Source: Microglena sp. YARC
Taxonomy: Eukaryota; Chlorophyta; Chlorophyceae; Chlamydomonadales; Chlamydomonadaceae
DNA length: 64,000 bases
Reading direction: 5' to 3'
NCBI GenBank assembly: GCA_022414725.1
Contig: CM039464.1
Location: forward strand, 62,179,858 to 62,243,857
In this document: one piece after another, positions 11,561 to 23,500 of the stretch
Numbering within the stretch: position 1 is the stretch's first letter
Layout: each line of letters begins with the position of its first letter
Notes under the pieces: generated by a model
The model's input: only the letters and a program-made list of their open reading frames with translations
Told to the model about the DNA's origin: nothing
Database searches by the model: none
Position numbers and translations under genes: made by a program

Positions 11561-11732
11561 ACCGTTCCATGAATGGCTCAATGGCAGAACGACAAAGGTG
11601 CCAGGTTTTGAATCCCCACGGGTGCGCCTTATTGTTTGCGGCCGCTGTCAACCGCCATGGTAGCTTTGTCCAGGTAAAGTAGCAGCCTGTTCCCTACCGC
11701 TGTAAGACGGGCTCCCTTAATACAACGTCCCA
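11561..11732 (+). mobile_element. tRNA-derived SINE, copy 2, with a different tRNA-like head
   Basis: A box 'tggctcaatggcaga' and B box 'ggttttgaatcccc' differ from copy 1. The body and tail ('ccgctgtcaaccgccatgg', 'aagacgggctcccttaatac', 'aacaggcgtt') are clearly the same family. Confidence 0.65.
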
Positions 11733-11747
11733 ACAGGCGTTCTTGTG

Positions 11748-12085
11748 GGGAGGGTCCATTGACCAGAAGGAAGGGTCCGTTGACCAGAAAGAAGGGGCTG
11801 TTGACCAGAAGGAAGGGTCCGTTGACCAGAAGGAAGGGGCTGTTGACCAGAAGGAAGGGGCCGCTGACCAGAAGGAAGGGCTGTTTGACCAGAAGGAAGG
11901 GGCCGTGACCAGAAGGAAGGGGCTGTTGACCAGAAGGAAGGGGGCCGTTGACCCAGAAGGGAAGGGGCGTTGACCAGAAGGAAGGGGGCTGTTGACCAGA
12001 AGGAAGGGGGCCGTTGACCAGAAGGAAGGGGCTGTTGACCAGAAGGAAGGGGCCGTTGACCAGAAGGAAGGGGCCGTTGCGCCGC
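11748..12085 (+). repeat. 21-22 bp minisatellite, about 16 copies
   Basis: The unit is 'gaccagaaggaaggggccgtt'. It lies just beyond the stop codon of the minus-strand coiled-coil gene, so it may sit in that gene's 3' untranslated region. Confidence 0.9.
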
Positions 12086-12157
12086 AGGACGCAGGCTATA
12101 CAATTGGTTGCCTTTCAGGCTGCAGAGCGTTATCGTTACCGACATCAGCATCACTCT

Positions 12158-12271
12158 TCACAGAGCTTTAACAGTGGCGCCCAAGTCCTTGAGGCCATCC
12201 TTGAAATGAGTTAACATCTCCTCCAACTGTAAGGAGTGCTGCTCCAAGTGCTCTGCCTCGGAGTGGCTCAG
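12158..12271 (-). CDS. Coiled-coil gene, terminal exon e
   Basis: Begins after 'tctcttttcag' with LSHSEAEHLEQHSLQLEE and ends ...TVKAL-stop; 37 codons plus TGA, phase 0. Its 5' part is echoed four or more times on the upstream (higher-coordinate) side only. Confidence 0.65.
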   Translation of the reverse strand: MSHSEAEHLEQHSLQLEEMLTHFKDGLKDLGATVKAL

Positions 12272-12540
12272 CTGAAAAGAGAGATAGGGGAAAGGGGGGA
12301 GGTAAACGGCAGTCATGAATAGCAGTCTGAGCATCCTTGAATGAGTCAAAATCTCCTCCAACTGCAAGGAGTGCTGCTCAAGTGCTCTGCTTCAAAGTGG
12401 GCTCAGCTGAAAGAGGGGGAGAGGAGAAGAGGAAGGGAAACGGCACTGTCAGTATGAGCATCCTTGAAATGAGTCAACATCTCCTCAAACTGCAAGGAGT
12501 GCTGCTCCAAGTGCTCTGCTTCAGAGTGGCTCAGCTGAAA

Positions 12541-12572
<32 letters not shown>

Positions 12573-15500
12573 TAAAACGGGCACTGTCAAGTATGAGCAT
12601 CCTTGAAATGAGTCAACATCTCCTCCAACTGCAAAGGAGTGCTGCTCCAAGTGCTCTGCTTCAGAGTGGCTCAGCTGAAAAGAGAGAGAGAGAGAGGGAG
12701 GGGGGGGGAGGGGGGGTAAACGACACTGTCAGTTATGACGTCCTTGAAAACTGAATCAGAGAGAAAGGCGGGGGGAGGAGGAGGGGGGTAAATCGGCAAA
12801 GGCTTGGCATGTTGTTGTATGGGTAAGGTGATTTTAATCGCTACGGGTGTGGCTCAGCTGCAAAGAGAGAGAAAGGGGAGGGGGGTGGTGGGGTGGGGGG
12901 TAAACGGCACAGCTTGGGCACGTGGTATGGTAAAGGTGCTTTCAATACTTTTGTGTGGCGTAGCTGCAAAATGAGGGGGTAACGTCACGGCTTGATCATA
13001 TGGGTGGGCAGCTTATCTGCAATCTTGATTGGACAAGAGGGGGGAGGGGGGGGGGGGGGAGGGGAGGGAGGGAGGGGGAGGGGAGGGGAGGGATGGGAGG
13101 GGAGGGGAGGGACATGGGAGAGGGGGAGGGGGAGTGGAGGGAGAGGGGGAGAGTGGAGGGAAGAGTGGGAGGGGGAGCTGGGAATGGAATGGGAGGAGGA
13201 AGGGGAGGGGAAAGAGGGGAGTCACAGAGGAGGGGGAAGGTCTTCCACCACTGGAAAGGGGGAGGGGATAGACTGCACCACTGAACAGAAGCAAACAAGT
13301 CCATATGTACTTCTCCTCCAGAACAGCTGGCCCCCTCCACCTCACTCCTCGTAATATGACATGTATTCATGTATGTTACAGTCCAGGGTAGCCAAATAGG
13401 CTTAAAGGGACTTGCCCAACCGTAATAGGAAGGCTTAAAAAGAAAAAAGCACTGATGAACTAAACCCCAAAGAATCGTTAAGCGCCATGGCATGGCATAT
13501 TATTTATTTATCTTATTCAGCACTTACATGGTACTTCTCCAGCATACCATTTTATCCTTCTCCAGGTGCTGTACTACCGAATTTAATTGAATACATAAAT
13601 ATTATCCAGTACGTACAAGGTGCTGTACCACATATTAAATTTAATAAATAAATTAAAAATTGTATTATTCAGCACTTACATGGTACTCCTCCAGCAAACC
13701 ATTTGTAAACTTCTCCAGGGTGCCGCACCACGGTATTAAATTAAATAAAAACATAAACAAACATGCATGAATAATCGTATTCAGCACTCACATTGTACTT
13801 ATCCTTCAGACCACTGTTATGCTTCTCCAGAGTGCCATACTTGGCAATCAACTCTTCCAGGTCGACTGCCAATGCCTTCTTTACTTTGTTCAAGTTGCCG
13901 AGCTCCGTAGACTCCTATAAATACATGCGACACAAGGAAAATGATTAATACATGAATCAATCAATACATGAATGCATAAATGAATTAATAAATAAATACA
14001 TAAAGAAATAAATTGATAAATAAATGAGATACATAAATAAATAAATAAATGAAATACATATCTCATACATAAATAAATGAGAGACATAAATAAATAAATA
14101 AATAAATGAGATACATATCTCATACATAAATAAATAAATAAATACATAAAGAAATAAATTGATAAATAAATGAGATACATATCTCATACATCAATAAATG
14201 AGAGACATAAATAAATAAATAAATGCTGAAATGTATAAATACATAAATAAATATCTTCGTAGTTAAATATATAAAACGTAATTAAATAGTTGTAAATTTA
14301 AATTATCAAGGCCAGCTCGCTTATCAGCGTGTTCTTTTGGTTCTCCAGGTGATTGTGGAAGGGCCAGTTATTAAATGTGATTAAATTCTGTCCAGTTATT
14401 GAATTTAATTAAATTCAACAAAATTTAAATAATCAATGCCAGGTTTTGTCCGTGTGTCCTTTTGACACTGGGTTCAGTGTGTTCATGTAACACAGAGTAA
14501 ACAAGTTAATAAATCAATATCTTTGTAAACTTCTACAAAAATATGCACCACAGGGTAAATAACTAAATAACTAACTAAATAGATAAACAAATAAATAAAT
14601 ATCTTCATAGACTCCTACAAATCCATACACCACGATGATTAGAACCTTAATAGTGAGAACCAGAATAGCACCAGAATTGCACCAGAATAGCATCACAACA
14701 GCACCAGATTAGGACCAGAATGGCACCAGAATAGGACTGAATAGCACCAGAATCGCACCAGAATAGGACCGATTAGCACCAGAATAGCACCAGAATAACA
14801 CCAGAATAGCACCTGAATAACACCAGAATAGCACCAGAATTGCACCAGAATAGCACCAGATTTGCACCAGAATAGCACCAGATTTGCACCAGAATAGCAC
14901 CAGAATAGCACCAGAAGAGCCAATCTCATGCACCACGAGGTGGCCCGCTCAACCTCATGCCTTGGAAGAAGGCGTACTATTTAAATACGTATTCCATTGT
15001 GAGATGCAAAACCATTCAGATGGACGTTCCAACAAGAACAGATGACGACCTTTACGATTATATCAATCTTAACTTCCAAGATATGTCACAATGACACTTC
15101 TAAGGACGTGGGGTTAAGGGAACCAGCTCGTAAGTATGCGATGGACAGGCTTACATCACACCTAGAGTCCAGTTACCATGCCGGTCGACGACCCTCCGTG
15201 TGGGCCCAGGTGACCTAGATGGGGTTCGAACCAGCAACCTGATAAGACCCCGCATCTGCTTCCGTTCGGCCCGGGATCGCTCTACGATAGAGCCATCCCG
15301 TTTCAAACGGGGATATGATAATATATAATATATACAATATATTTATATAATACATATAATATGATAACATAATATATAAAATATACTTATACAATATATA
15401 TAATATGATTATATAATATATACAATATAATTATATAAACATATATAATATGATTATATAATATATATAATATGAATATATAATACATATGATATGATTA

Positions 15501-18500
15501 TATAATATATATAATATGATTATATAATATAAATAATATGGAATACATGCTGATAATGCTTGCTTGCTGCAATACTGCCTTTCTTCAATCAAAGACCCCT
15601 CCCAGATATTGTGGAGCAGGCTTGTCTTGGGCGGGCTATTGCCTGTCGACAATGCAATATGATACAACCAACAATGCATTACATTATGATATGATATGAA
15701 ATGATATGATATGCTATATTATATTTAAATAAAAAATAAAAAAATAAAATTACCTAAGCCAGCTCGCTCGTCAGCGTGTTCTTTTCGTGATCCAGATCCA
15801 GAATGTTAGCCTTCGACAACATGAGCAGCTTCTTGGTGGTTTCCAGCTGCATGTGTGTAGATGGGGGGGGGAGGTCAGGGAGGGTATGTGTGTGTATGTG
15901 TGAATGTGTATTTGAGAATGTGTATGTGTGTGTGTCTGTATGTATGTGTGAAGGTGTATGTGTGTATGAACGTTAGCCTTTAAAGAGATGAGCAGCTCCT
16001 TGGTGGTTTCCAGCTGCATGTGTGTGGATGGGGGGGTGGGGGGTGTCAGGGAGGGTATGTGTGTGAATGTGTGAATGTGTATGTGTGAGTATGAACGATA
16101 GCCTTCAAAGAGATGAGCTGTTTCATGTTGCATGCAGGGTACTTCAAATGGCCAATCTGGCCAGCGCTTTAGCGCACTTGAAAACAAAAAAAAAGCGCTT
16201 TGTAGTGCAAAAAGCGCAAAAATTGCTTGCAGCGCCCTCAAGGGGTTGCAAAAAACTGCGCTTAAAGCGCAGAGGGGGTCAAAAAGTCAGCGCTCAAAAG
16301 CGCAAAAGTGCGCGCTTTGAATTACCCTGGTTGCATGTGCCCATCCGCCAGCGATCCCTGTTTGGCAAAAATTATACTTGGCGGCACCCTCTCCGCCATC
16401 TCATCTGCTAATGTTTGTCCTGGGTTGCCGTGTATTACCGGTAATACAAAAAATCAGTTTAGGGAAAAGTGGTATAAAAGCGTCATATTTATCAAATCGC
16501 ATGGGATTTTTACAGCATCAACTTCAAGAGTAGTATAACACACATGAATCGTCAAATGAGCTACAGTGGTACATCTACAAGTTTGAATTTGAATCTGAAA
16601 ATGGTCTTTTTTCAAAAACAAACTGAAAAATCAAATTAAAAACTAAAACATCTGTAGATGTTGTTAGACCCCAACTATAAGCCTCAGACTCTCAGAATCC
16701 CTTTAGGACATTGTTAAGAAGTTGTCCCCACAATCTGGTCAAGTTCAGACTACTGCCTCCCCCTCTTTAAAGGAGATAGTCCAGAGTTATCTTTCGCGCG
16801 CGCGTACATGGTGTGCTTGCAAAAGCAGTCACTCTCACTGTTTGGGGAGCAGATAGCCTACCCACAATTACATGACACCCACCTGCATGGACACCCACCT
16901 ACATGCATGTGTGCATTTGTGTCTGTGGGTGATTGGTGTGTATGTGTGGGAAGATAATGGTGCCAATGTGTCATACACCCACTTGCATGGACATCCAGCT
17001 ACATGTATGTGTGTGTCCGTGGGTGGTTCTGGCAGTGGTGGGTGAGTGTGGGAAGTTGATGGTGTCAATGTGTCACACACACGCATGTACACGCACCTAC
17101 ATGCATGTGTATGTATTGTGCCCTTGCATGTGTGTGCGTGTGTCTATGCTTGTGTGTGTCCATGCATGTGGGTTTGCATGCGAGACATAGCACATGTGTG
17201 TGTGAATGTGTTAGGATGCATGATGTCCATGCAAGCAAGTGTGTGTCTTGCTGTGCTTGTGTATATAGACGTGTGTGTGTGTGCGCGTGTAGATGTGTTG
17301 GTGTGTATGTGTGCGTCCATGGAGGGAGATGCATTTGTTTCACCCTCTCATTAGTGAGCTTCACTACGTCTGACACAGCTTTCTTGGGTAAGAACTGAAG
17401 GAAAGAAAGACCTTCAACTCTAGGAACATCAGTGGAGCACTGGCTGGGTCCACATCCAGGAGCTTGACATGCCTCAGCCTCCCAGGCCCTGGCTCAGAGT
17501 AACCAGCAGCTATCCTCTGGCAGGACCTCACGCCAGTCATCTTCGGAAATCTTTCTCGCGTTGAATGCTTCGACCTCCTCCTCTGAAGCATCTCTAGATA
17601 ACTCATTCTCTGATATATCGTTGGCGTCAAATCCCTCCGGTTCGACATGGGAGCTCGCCGGGACAAGACTCTTTAAACCAGCCTGGACTTCGCCCCCGAT
17701 ATTGAGCGTTACAATGAAGCTCCTGCCTTTACCACGCTGCTTCAGCGTCCGCAAGAACCTCACAAAGATTGCCAGGTTTCCAGTCGTTTTCAGCTAACTG
17801 GCCCGCCATAACCGAACTTTAGAAGGTCGGTCCGCGAAAAATACGCCCGATTACGGAGGCGAAGATTGCGTACTACTTAAGCGGTACAAAGCTTGCGAGG
17901 GGGTGTTCGTGACTCAACGCGCCCAAAATGTAAATCAAGGCCCAGCGTACTACCCGTAATACACGCCCAGGTGGAACACTAACAGTTTGCGCGCCTAGTG
18001 TATCATTATTGTTATTATTATTATTATAATTATAATAATAATAATTCTTCTTCTTATTATTATTATTATTATTATGCCTCGCTTCAAAGGGGCAACCACC
18101 TGCCCTCTGAAGAAGAAGAAAGCAAGCAAGCAAGACAGCCAGCCAGCAAGCCAGACGGCCAGCCAGCAAGCAAGACAGCAAGCAAGCCAGCAAGCCAGCA
18201 AGCAAGCGAGCAAGCAAGCAAAGAAGCCAAGAAGCAATCAAGGCATCAAGCAAGCCAGCAAGCCAGCAAGCAAAAATAAAAGCAAGAAACCAAGACAGCC
18301 AGCAAGCAAGTCAGCAAGCCAGCAAGCAAGCCAGCCAGCAAGCCAGCAAGCAAGGAAGCCAACAAGCAATCAAGCCAGCCAGCAAGCCAGCCAGCCAGCA
18401 AGCCAGCAAGCAAAAATAAAAGCAAGAAAGCCAGCAAGAAAGCAAGGAAGCCCACAAGCAATCAAGCCAGCCAGCCAGCAAGCAAGCCAGCCAGCAAGCC

Positions 18501-20465
18501 AGCAAGCAAAAATAAAAGCGAGAAAGGCAGACAGCCAGCAAGCAAGCCAGCAAGCAAGCCAGCCAGCCAGCAAGCAAGCAAGGAAGCCAACAAGTAATCA
18601 AGCCATCAAGCAAGCCAGCAAGCCAGCCAGCCAGCAAGCCAGCAAGCAATAATAAAAGCAAGCAAAAATAAAAGCAAGAAAGCCAGCCAGCCAGCCATCC
18701 AGCAAGTCAGCAAGCCAGCAAGCAAGCCAGCCAGCCAGCAAGCAAGCAAGGAAGCCAACAAGCAATCAAGTCAGCAAGCAAGCCAGCAAGCCAGCAAGAA
18801 AGCCAGCAAGCCAGCCAGCCAGCAAGCAAAAATGAAAGCAAGCAAGTCAGCAAGCCAGCCAGCAAGCCAGCAAGCAAGCAAGGAAGCCAACAAGCAATCA
18901 AGCCATCAAGCAAGCCAGCAAGCCAGCAAGCAAAAATAAAAGCAAGAAAGCCAGCCAGCCAGCCAGCCAGCAAGTCAGCAAGCAAGCTAGCAAGCAAAAA
19001 TAAAAGCAAGAAAGCCAGCCAGCCAGCAAGCAAGTCAGCAATCCAGCCAGCCAGCAAGCAAGTCAGCAAGCTAGCAAGCAAGCCAGCAAGCAAGAAAGCC
19101 AGCCAGCAAGCAAGCCAGCACTATTATTATAATTACAATTATTATACATATTATTATAATTGCAATTAGTCCTGCAATTAGTATAAATATTATTACATTA
19201 AACAAGTTCTATGCAGCGTCGCAAACGACGCGGAAAATTGGCGGAGTGTGTTGGCAATGGAAAGAAAGGTGGCAACGGACTGGAGCTGACCGAAGCCAGT
19301 CAGTTATGAGACAGTTGGCTGACGTGTTGGGCTTCAAATTGTCGGTCTGTCGGTCGGTCGGTCGATCGGTCCCACAGATGTACAACGGAGTAACCCTGGG
19401 GGATCCCGCCCCCTTGAAGAGGTGGCTCCGCCAAAAACTCACCTTAAGGGGGCAAACACTTGCTCTCTTCATAGAGTCATATATCTATCACTGCCTTTCC
19501 TTAAAGCTGTAGATGAGATATTACACCTATTATTACAATTGCAATTAGTATACCTTCTATTAGATAACAAAACTCACCTCAAGGGTGCAAACACTCGCTC
19601 TCTTATTACAGTCATCTATCACAGCTGCCTTGCCTTAAAGCTGTGGATGAGATGCGTTATTATACCTATTATTATAATTGCAATTAGTCTGAATTAGTAT
19701 ACCTTTTTATTATATTAAAAACTCACCTCAAAGCGGCAAACACTAGCTCTCTTAAAACAGTCATCCATCACAGCTGCCTTGCCTTAAAGCTGTGGATGAG
19801 ATTAGTTATTATACCTAGTATTATAATTGAAATTATAATACCTTGTATTACAAAAACACAAACATCAAAGAAGCAAACACTAGCTGTCTTGATAAAGTCA
19901 TCGATCACAGCTGCCTTGCCTTAGAGCTGTGGATGAGATTAGTTATTATACCTAGTATTATAATTGAAATTATAATACCTTGTATTACAAAAACACAAAC
20001 ATCAAAGAAGCAAACACTAGCTGTCTTGATAAAGTCATCGATCACAGCTGCCTTGCCTTAGAGCTGTGGATGAGATTAGTTATTATACATATTATTATAA
20101 TTGCAATTAGTCTGAATTGGTATACCTCTTATGAGATAAAAGGGCTCACCTCAAAGCGGCAAACACTAGTTATCGTGATACAGTCATCTATCACAGCTGC
20201 CTTGCCTTAGAGCTGTGGATGAGATTAGTTATTATACCTACTATTATAATTGCAATTAGTATCCATTTTATTATATCAAAAACTCACATCAAAGCGGCAA
20301 ACACTAGCTATCGTGATACAGTCATCTATCACAGCTGCCTTGCCTTAAAGCTGTGGATGAGATGAGTTATTAATTTATTATACCTCTTATTATAATTGCA
20401 ATTAGTCGGGGGGCCCTTAGGAAGTTTTTTTCATATACCTGCGACGGAAGTTTTGTAAATCTGCC

Positions 20466-20501
<36 letters not shown>

Positions 20502-23500
20502 CCCCAAAGGCCCATATCTCCTTCAGGAATTATAATTAGGTATAGTCTATAGTGATCCTTTCGACGAGCTTTATCCATTTGTGTTCTTAAATTTGGATTT
20601 GATCAAAGTTTCACAACACGGTCAAGCAAACACCCTTTCTTAATCCTGATTCTGAGCTGGGCTAGTTAGTGTTGGTGTTTGAGAATTTGAAGGTTGTGTT
20701 GAGCCTAAGTTGCTCTCCTTATACCCAAGAAGTTTGGGGATGAAATTTTGAGTTTCTGTTTTGACTCAACTTTCACACTTGGTGTACTTGGAATCTGTGG
20801 AGGTCACTACTTGAGCCCTGCCACACATTTACTTAGTCTCGAAAACAAGCGCGGATTCGGAATGCTCTCGTCAAACCAGTTTCGTGAGTATGCTTAACTT
20901 TGTCAGATTCCGTCTGGTGAGCAAGTTACGAAGATATTTCCGAAACCAGCTCGACTTCTGTACTAGGATCTGCCAGCCTGACAGGTGCCTCGACTTGGAT
21001 GTAGAGGATCACGCCTCCATGCTTACTCGTTGTCGGAAATAAGCGTGGATTCGGAAAGATCTCGTCGAGCTTGTGTCAAAAAAGGTAATGATAACGCCTG
21101 GTGGGGCGTGGTGTTAAGGAAGCCCGTCGTACGCGGGTATGGAGCGGTCTCCTACCTCAAGTGAACAAGCTAGCATTGCGGTTGACGACGACCTGCAACG
21201 CCAAGAGCGACTCAAGTGGGAGTCGAACCCGCAACTCTTCGTTCCTTAGCAATCTGGTCTACCACTAGACCATTGTAATCGCTAAAGAGGCTGAGCTTGT
21301 GTCATAGGTCTGCTTAATTTTATCAGAGACCGAGTCCTGAGGAAGTTTTGGCCTCTAACAGTTTTCACCAGAGGATGTTTCTGAAAGCCGTCGGACCCCC
21401 CCCACACACACACAAAGTTTTTGACTTTATCGATGGTTTCGGGGCTAACGACCCGTTTAGCCCCGGATTTCAATGTGCGGTACACAAGCAACTTCCTGAG
21501 GGCCCCCTGCAATTAGCATACATTTATTATATTAACAACTCACATCAAAGCGGCAAACACTTCTCTTCATGCAGTCATTGATCACAGCTGCCTTGCCTTG
21601 AAGCTGTAGATGAGATGAGTTTGGTTGGATTGGGTTAGGTTAGGTTGGGTTGGGTTGGGTTGGGTTGGGTTGGGTTGGGTTGGGTTAGGTTGGGTTGAGT
21701 TGGGTTGGGTTGAGTTGAGTTGAGTTGCCTACTTCTGGCCTGTTGAGTAGAGTTGAGTATACTTGAGTATTTTTGAGTCCAGTTTATTTAAGTTATTCAA
21801 TAGTCGATTGAGTTGCCTACTTCTGGCCTGCTGAGTAGAGTTGAGTATATTTGAGTTGGGTATAGTTGAGTTGATTTTATTTAAGTTATTCAGTGTTTGA
21901 TCGGGTTGCCTACCTCTGGCCTGCTGAGTATAGTTGAGTATATTTGAGTTGAGTTGATTTGATTGGAGTTTGTCCAGGGTTTGATCGGATTGCCTACTTC
22001 TGGCGTGTAGAGTAGAGTAGAGTAGAGTAGAGTAGAGTAGAGTGGAGTAGAGTAGAGTAGAGTAGAGTAGAGTAGAGTAGAGTAGAGTAGAGTAGAGTAG
22101 AGTAGAGTAGAGTAGAGTAGAGTAGAGTAGAGTAGAGTAGAGTAGAGTGGAGTAGAGTAGAGTAGAGTAGAGTAGAGTAGAGTAGAGTAGAGTAGAGTAG
22201 AGTAGAGTAGAGTAGAGTAGAGTAGAGTAGAGTAGAGTAGAGTAGAGTAGAGTAGAGTAGAGTAGAGTAGAGTAGAGTAGAGTAGAGTAGAGTAGAGTAG
22301 AGTAGAGTAGAGTAGAGTAGAGTAGAGTTGAGTTGAGTTGAGTTGAGTAGAGTAGAGTAGAGTAGAGTAGAGTAGAGTAGAGTAGAGTAGAGTAGAGTAG
22401 AGTAGAGTAGAGTAGAGTAGAGTAGAGTAGAGTAGAGTAGAGTAGAGTAGAGTAGAGTAGAGTAGAGTAGAGTTGAGTTGAGTTGAGTTGAGCTGAATTG
22501 AGTTAAGTTGAGTTGAGTAGAGTGGAGTTGAGTTGAGTTGAGTTGAGCTGAATTGAGATAAGTTGAGTTGAGTTAAGTAAATTTAAGTTGAGTTGGTCCA
22601 GTATTCAATTGGGTCGCCTACTGCTGGCCAGTCCAGTTGAACATGTGTAATTATGTGTAATGATGTGTGATGATGTGCATTCTTACCACTGGAGCAGGCC
22701 AGGAGGCAGGGGTTGGTCGAGGGGTGGGCCAAAAAGGCTAACCAGGCCCAAACAGGACAGGAGCAGGACAGGAACAGTCAGCTACAGTCAGCTACAGTCA
22801 GCTAACCAGGCCCAAACAGGACAGGAACAGGACAGGAACAGTCAGCTACAGTCAGCTACAGCCAGCTAACCAGGCCCAAACAGGACAGGAACAGTCAGCT
22901 ACAGTCAGCTACAGTCAGCTAACCAGGCCCAAACAGGACAGGAACAGTAACAGAAGGGGCTATAAATGAATAGTACTAGGTGCATTACAAGTGACGCAGA
23001 AAATTGGCGGAGAGTGGGTTCTGAATTGGCGAGGTTCGTGCTGTCCGAAGTTTAGGTAGGTGGGGAGTGGGTTTATGAGGCTCAGGGTTAGAACGTGACA
23101 GACAGCCAAACAGTAATGATAACGCCTGGTGGGGCGTGGTGTTAAGGGAACCCGTCGTACGCGGGCAGAGAACGGCCTACCACCTTGACTGGACAAGCTA
23201 CCACCGCGGTTGACAACGACCTGCAACGCTAAGGGTGACCGGAAGGGGAATCGAACTCCTGACCCTTCATCATTTAAGTGATTTGGTGTACCACTAGACC
23301 AATCGTATCACTGAAACGGGCTACAGCCAAACAGATAGACAGACACTTGGACAAAGCTGTGACCTTGGTTGCCCCCGTCCCCCTGAGTAGGGGGGCTCCG
23401 CCCAAAAGAAAACTGTTATCTGAATTAAATCACCTTCTTTAGTCAGAGAGCTTACCTGAACCTGCTTGTACAGGATGAGAGTGACGCACACCAGAATACA

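Noticed and set aside
18074..19125. Lys/Ala/Ser/Gln-rich and Leu/Ala/Cys-rich long open frames
   Set aside because: They arise from the AGCAAGCC repeat, which contains almost no stop triplets on either strand.
21610..22490. Interstitial telomere from TTGGG and TAGAG repeats
   Set aside because: Neither unit is a known telomere repeat (TTTAGGG, TTAGGG or TTTTAGGG), and they sit within a pentanucleotide series that grades from one unit to the other.
21079..23322. Functional tRNA genes at the A/B-box sequences
   Set aside because: Acceptor and anticodon arms do not pair cleanly, the heads continue into a shared SINE body, and target duplications flank the units.
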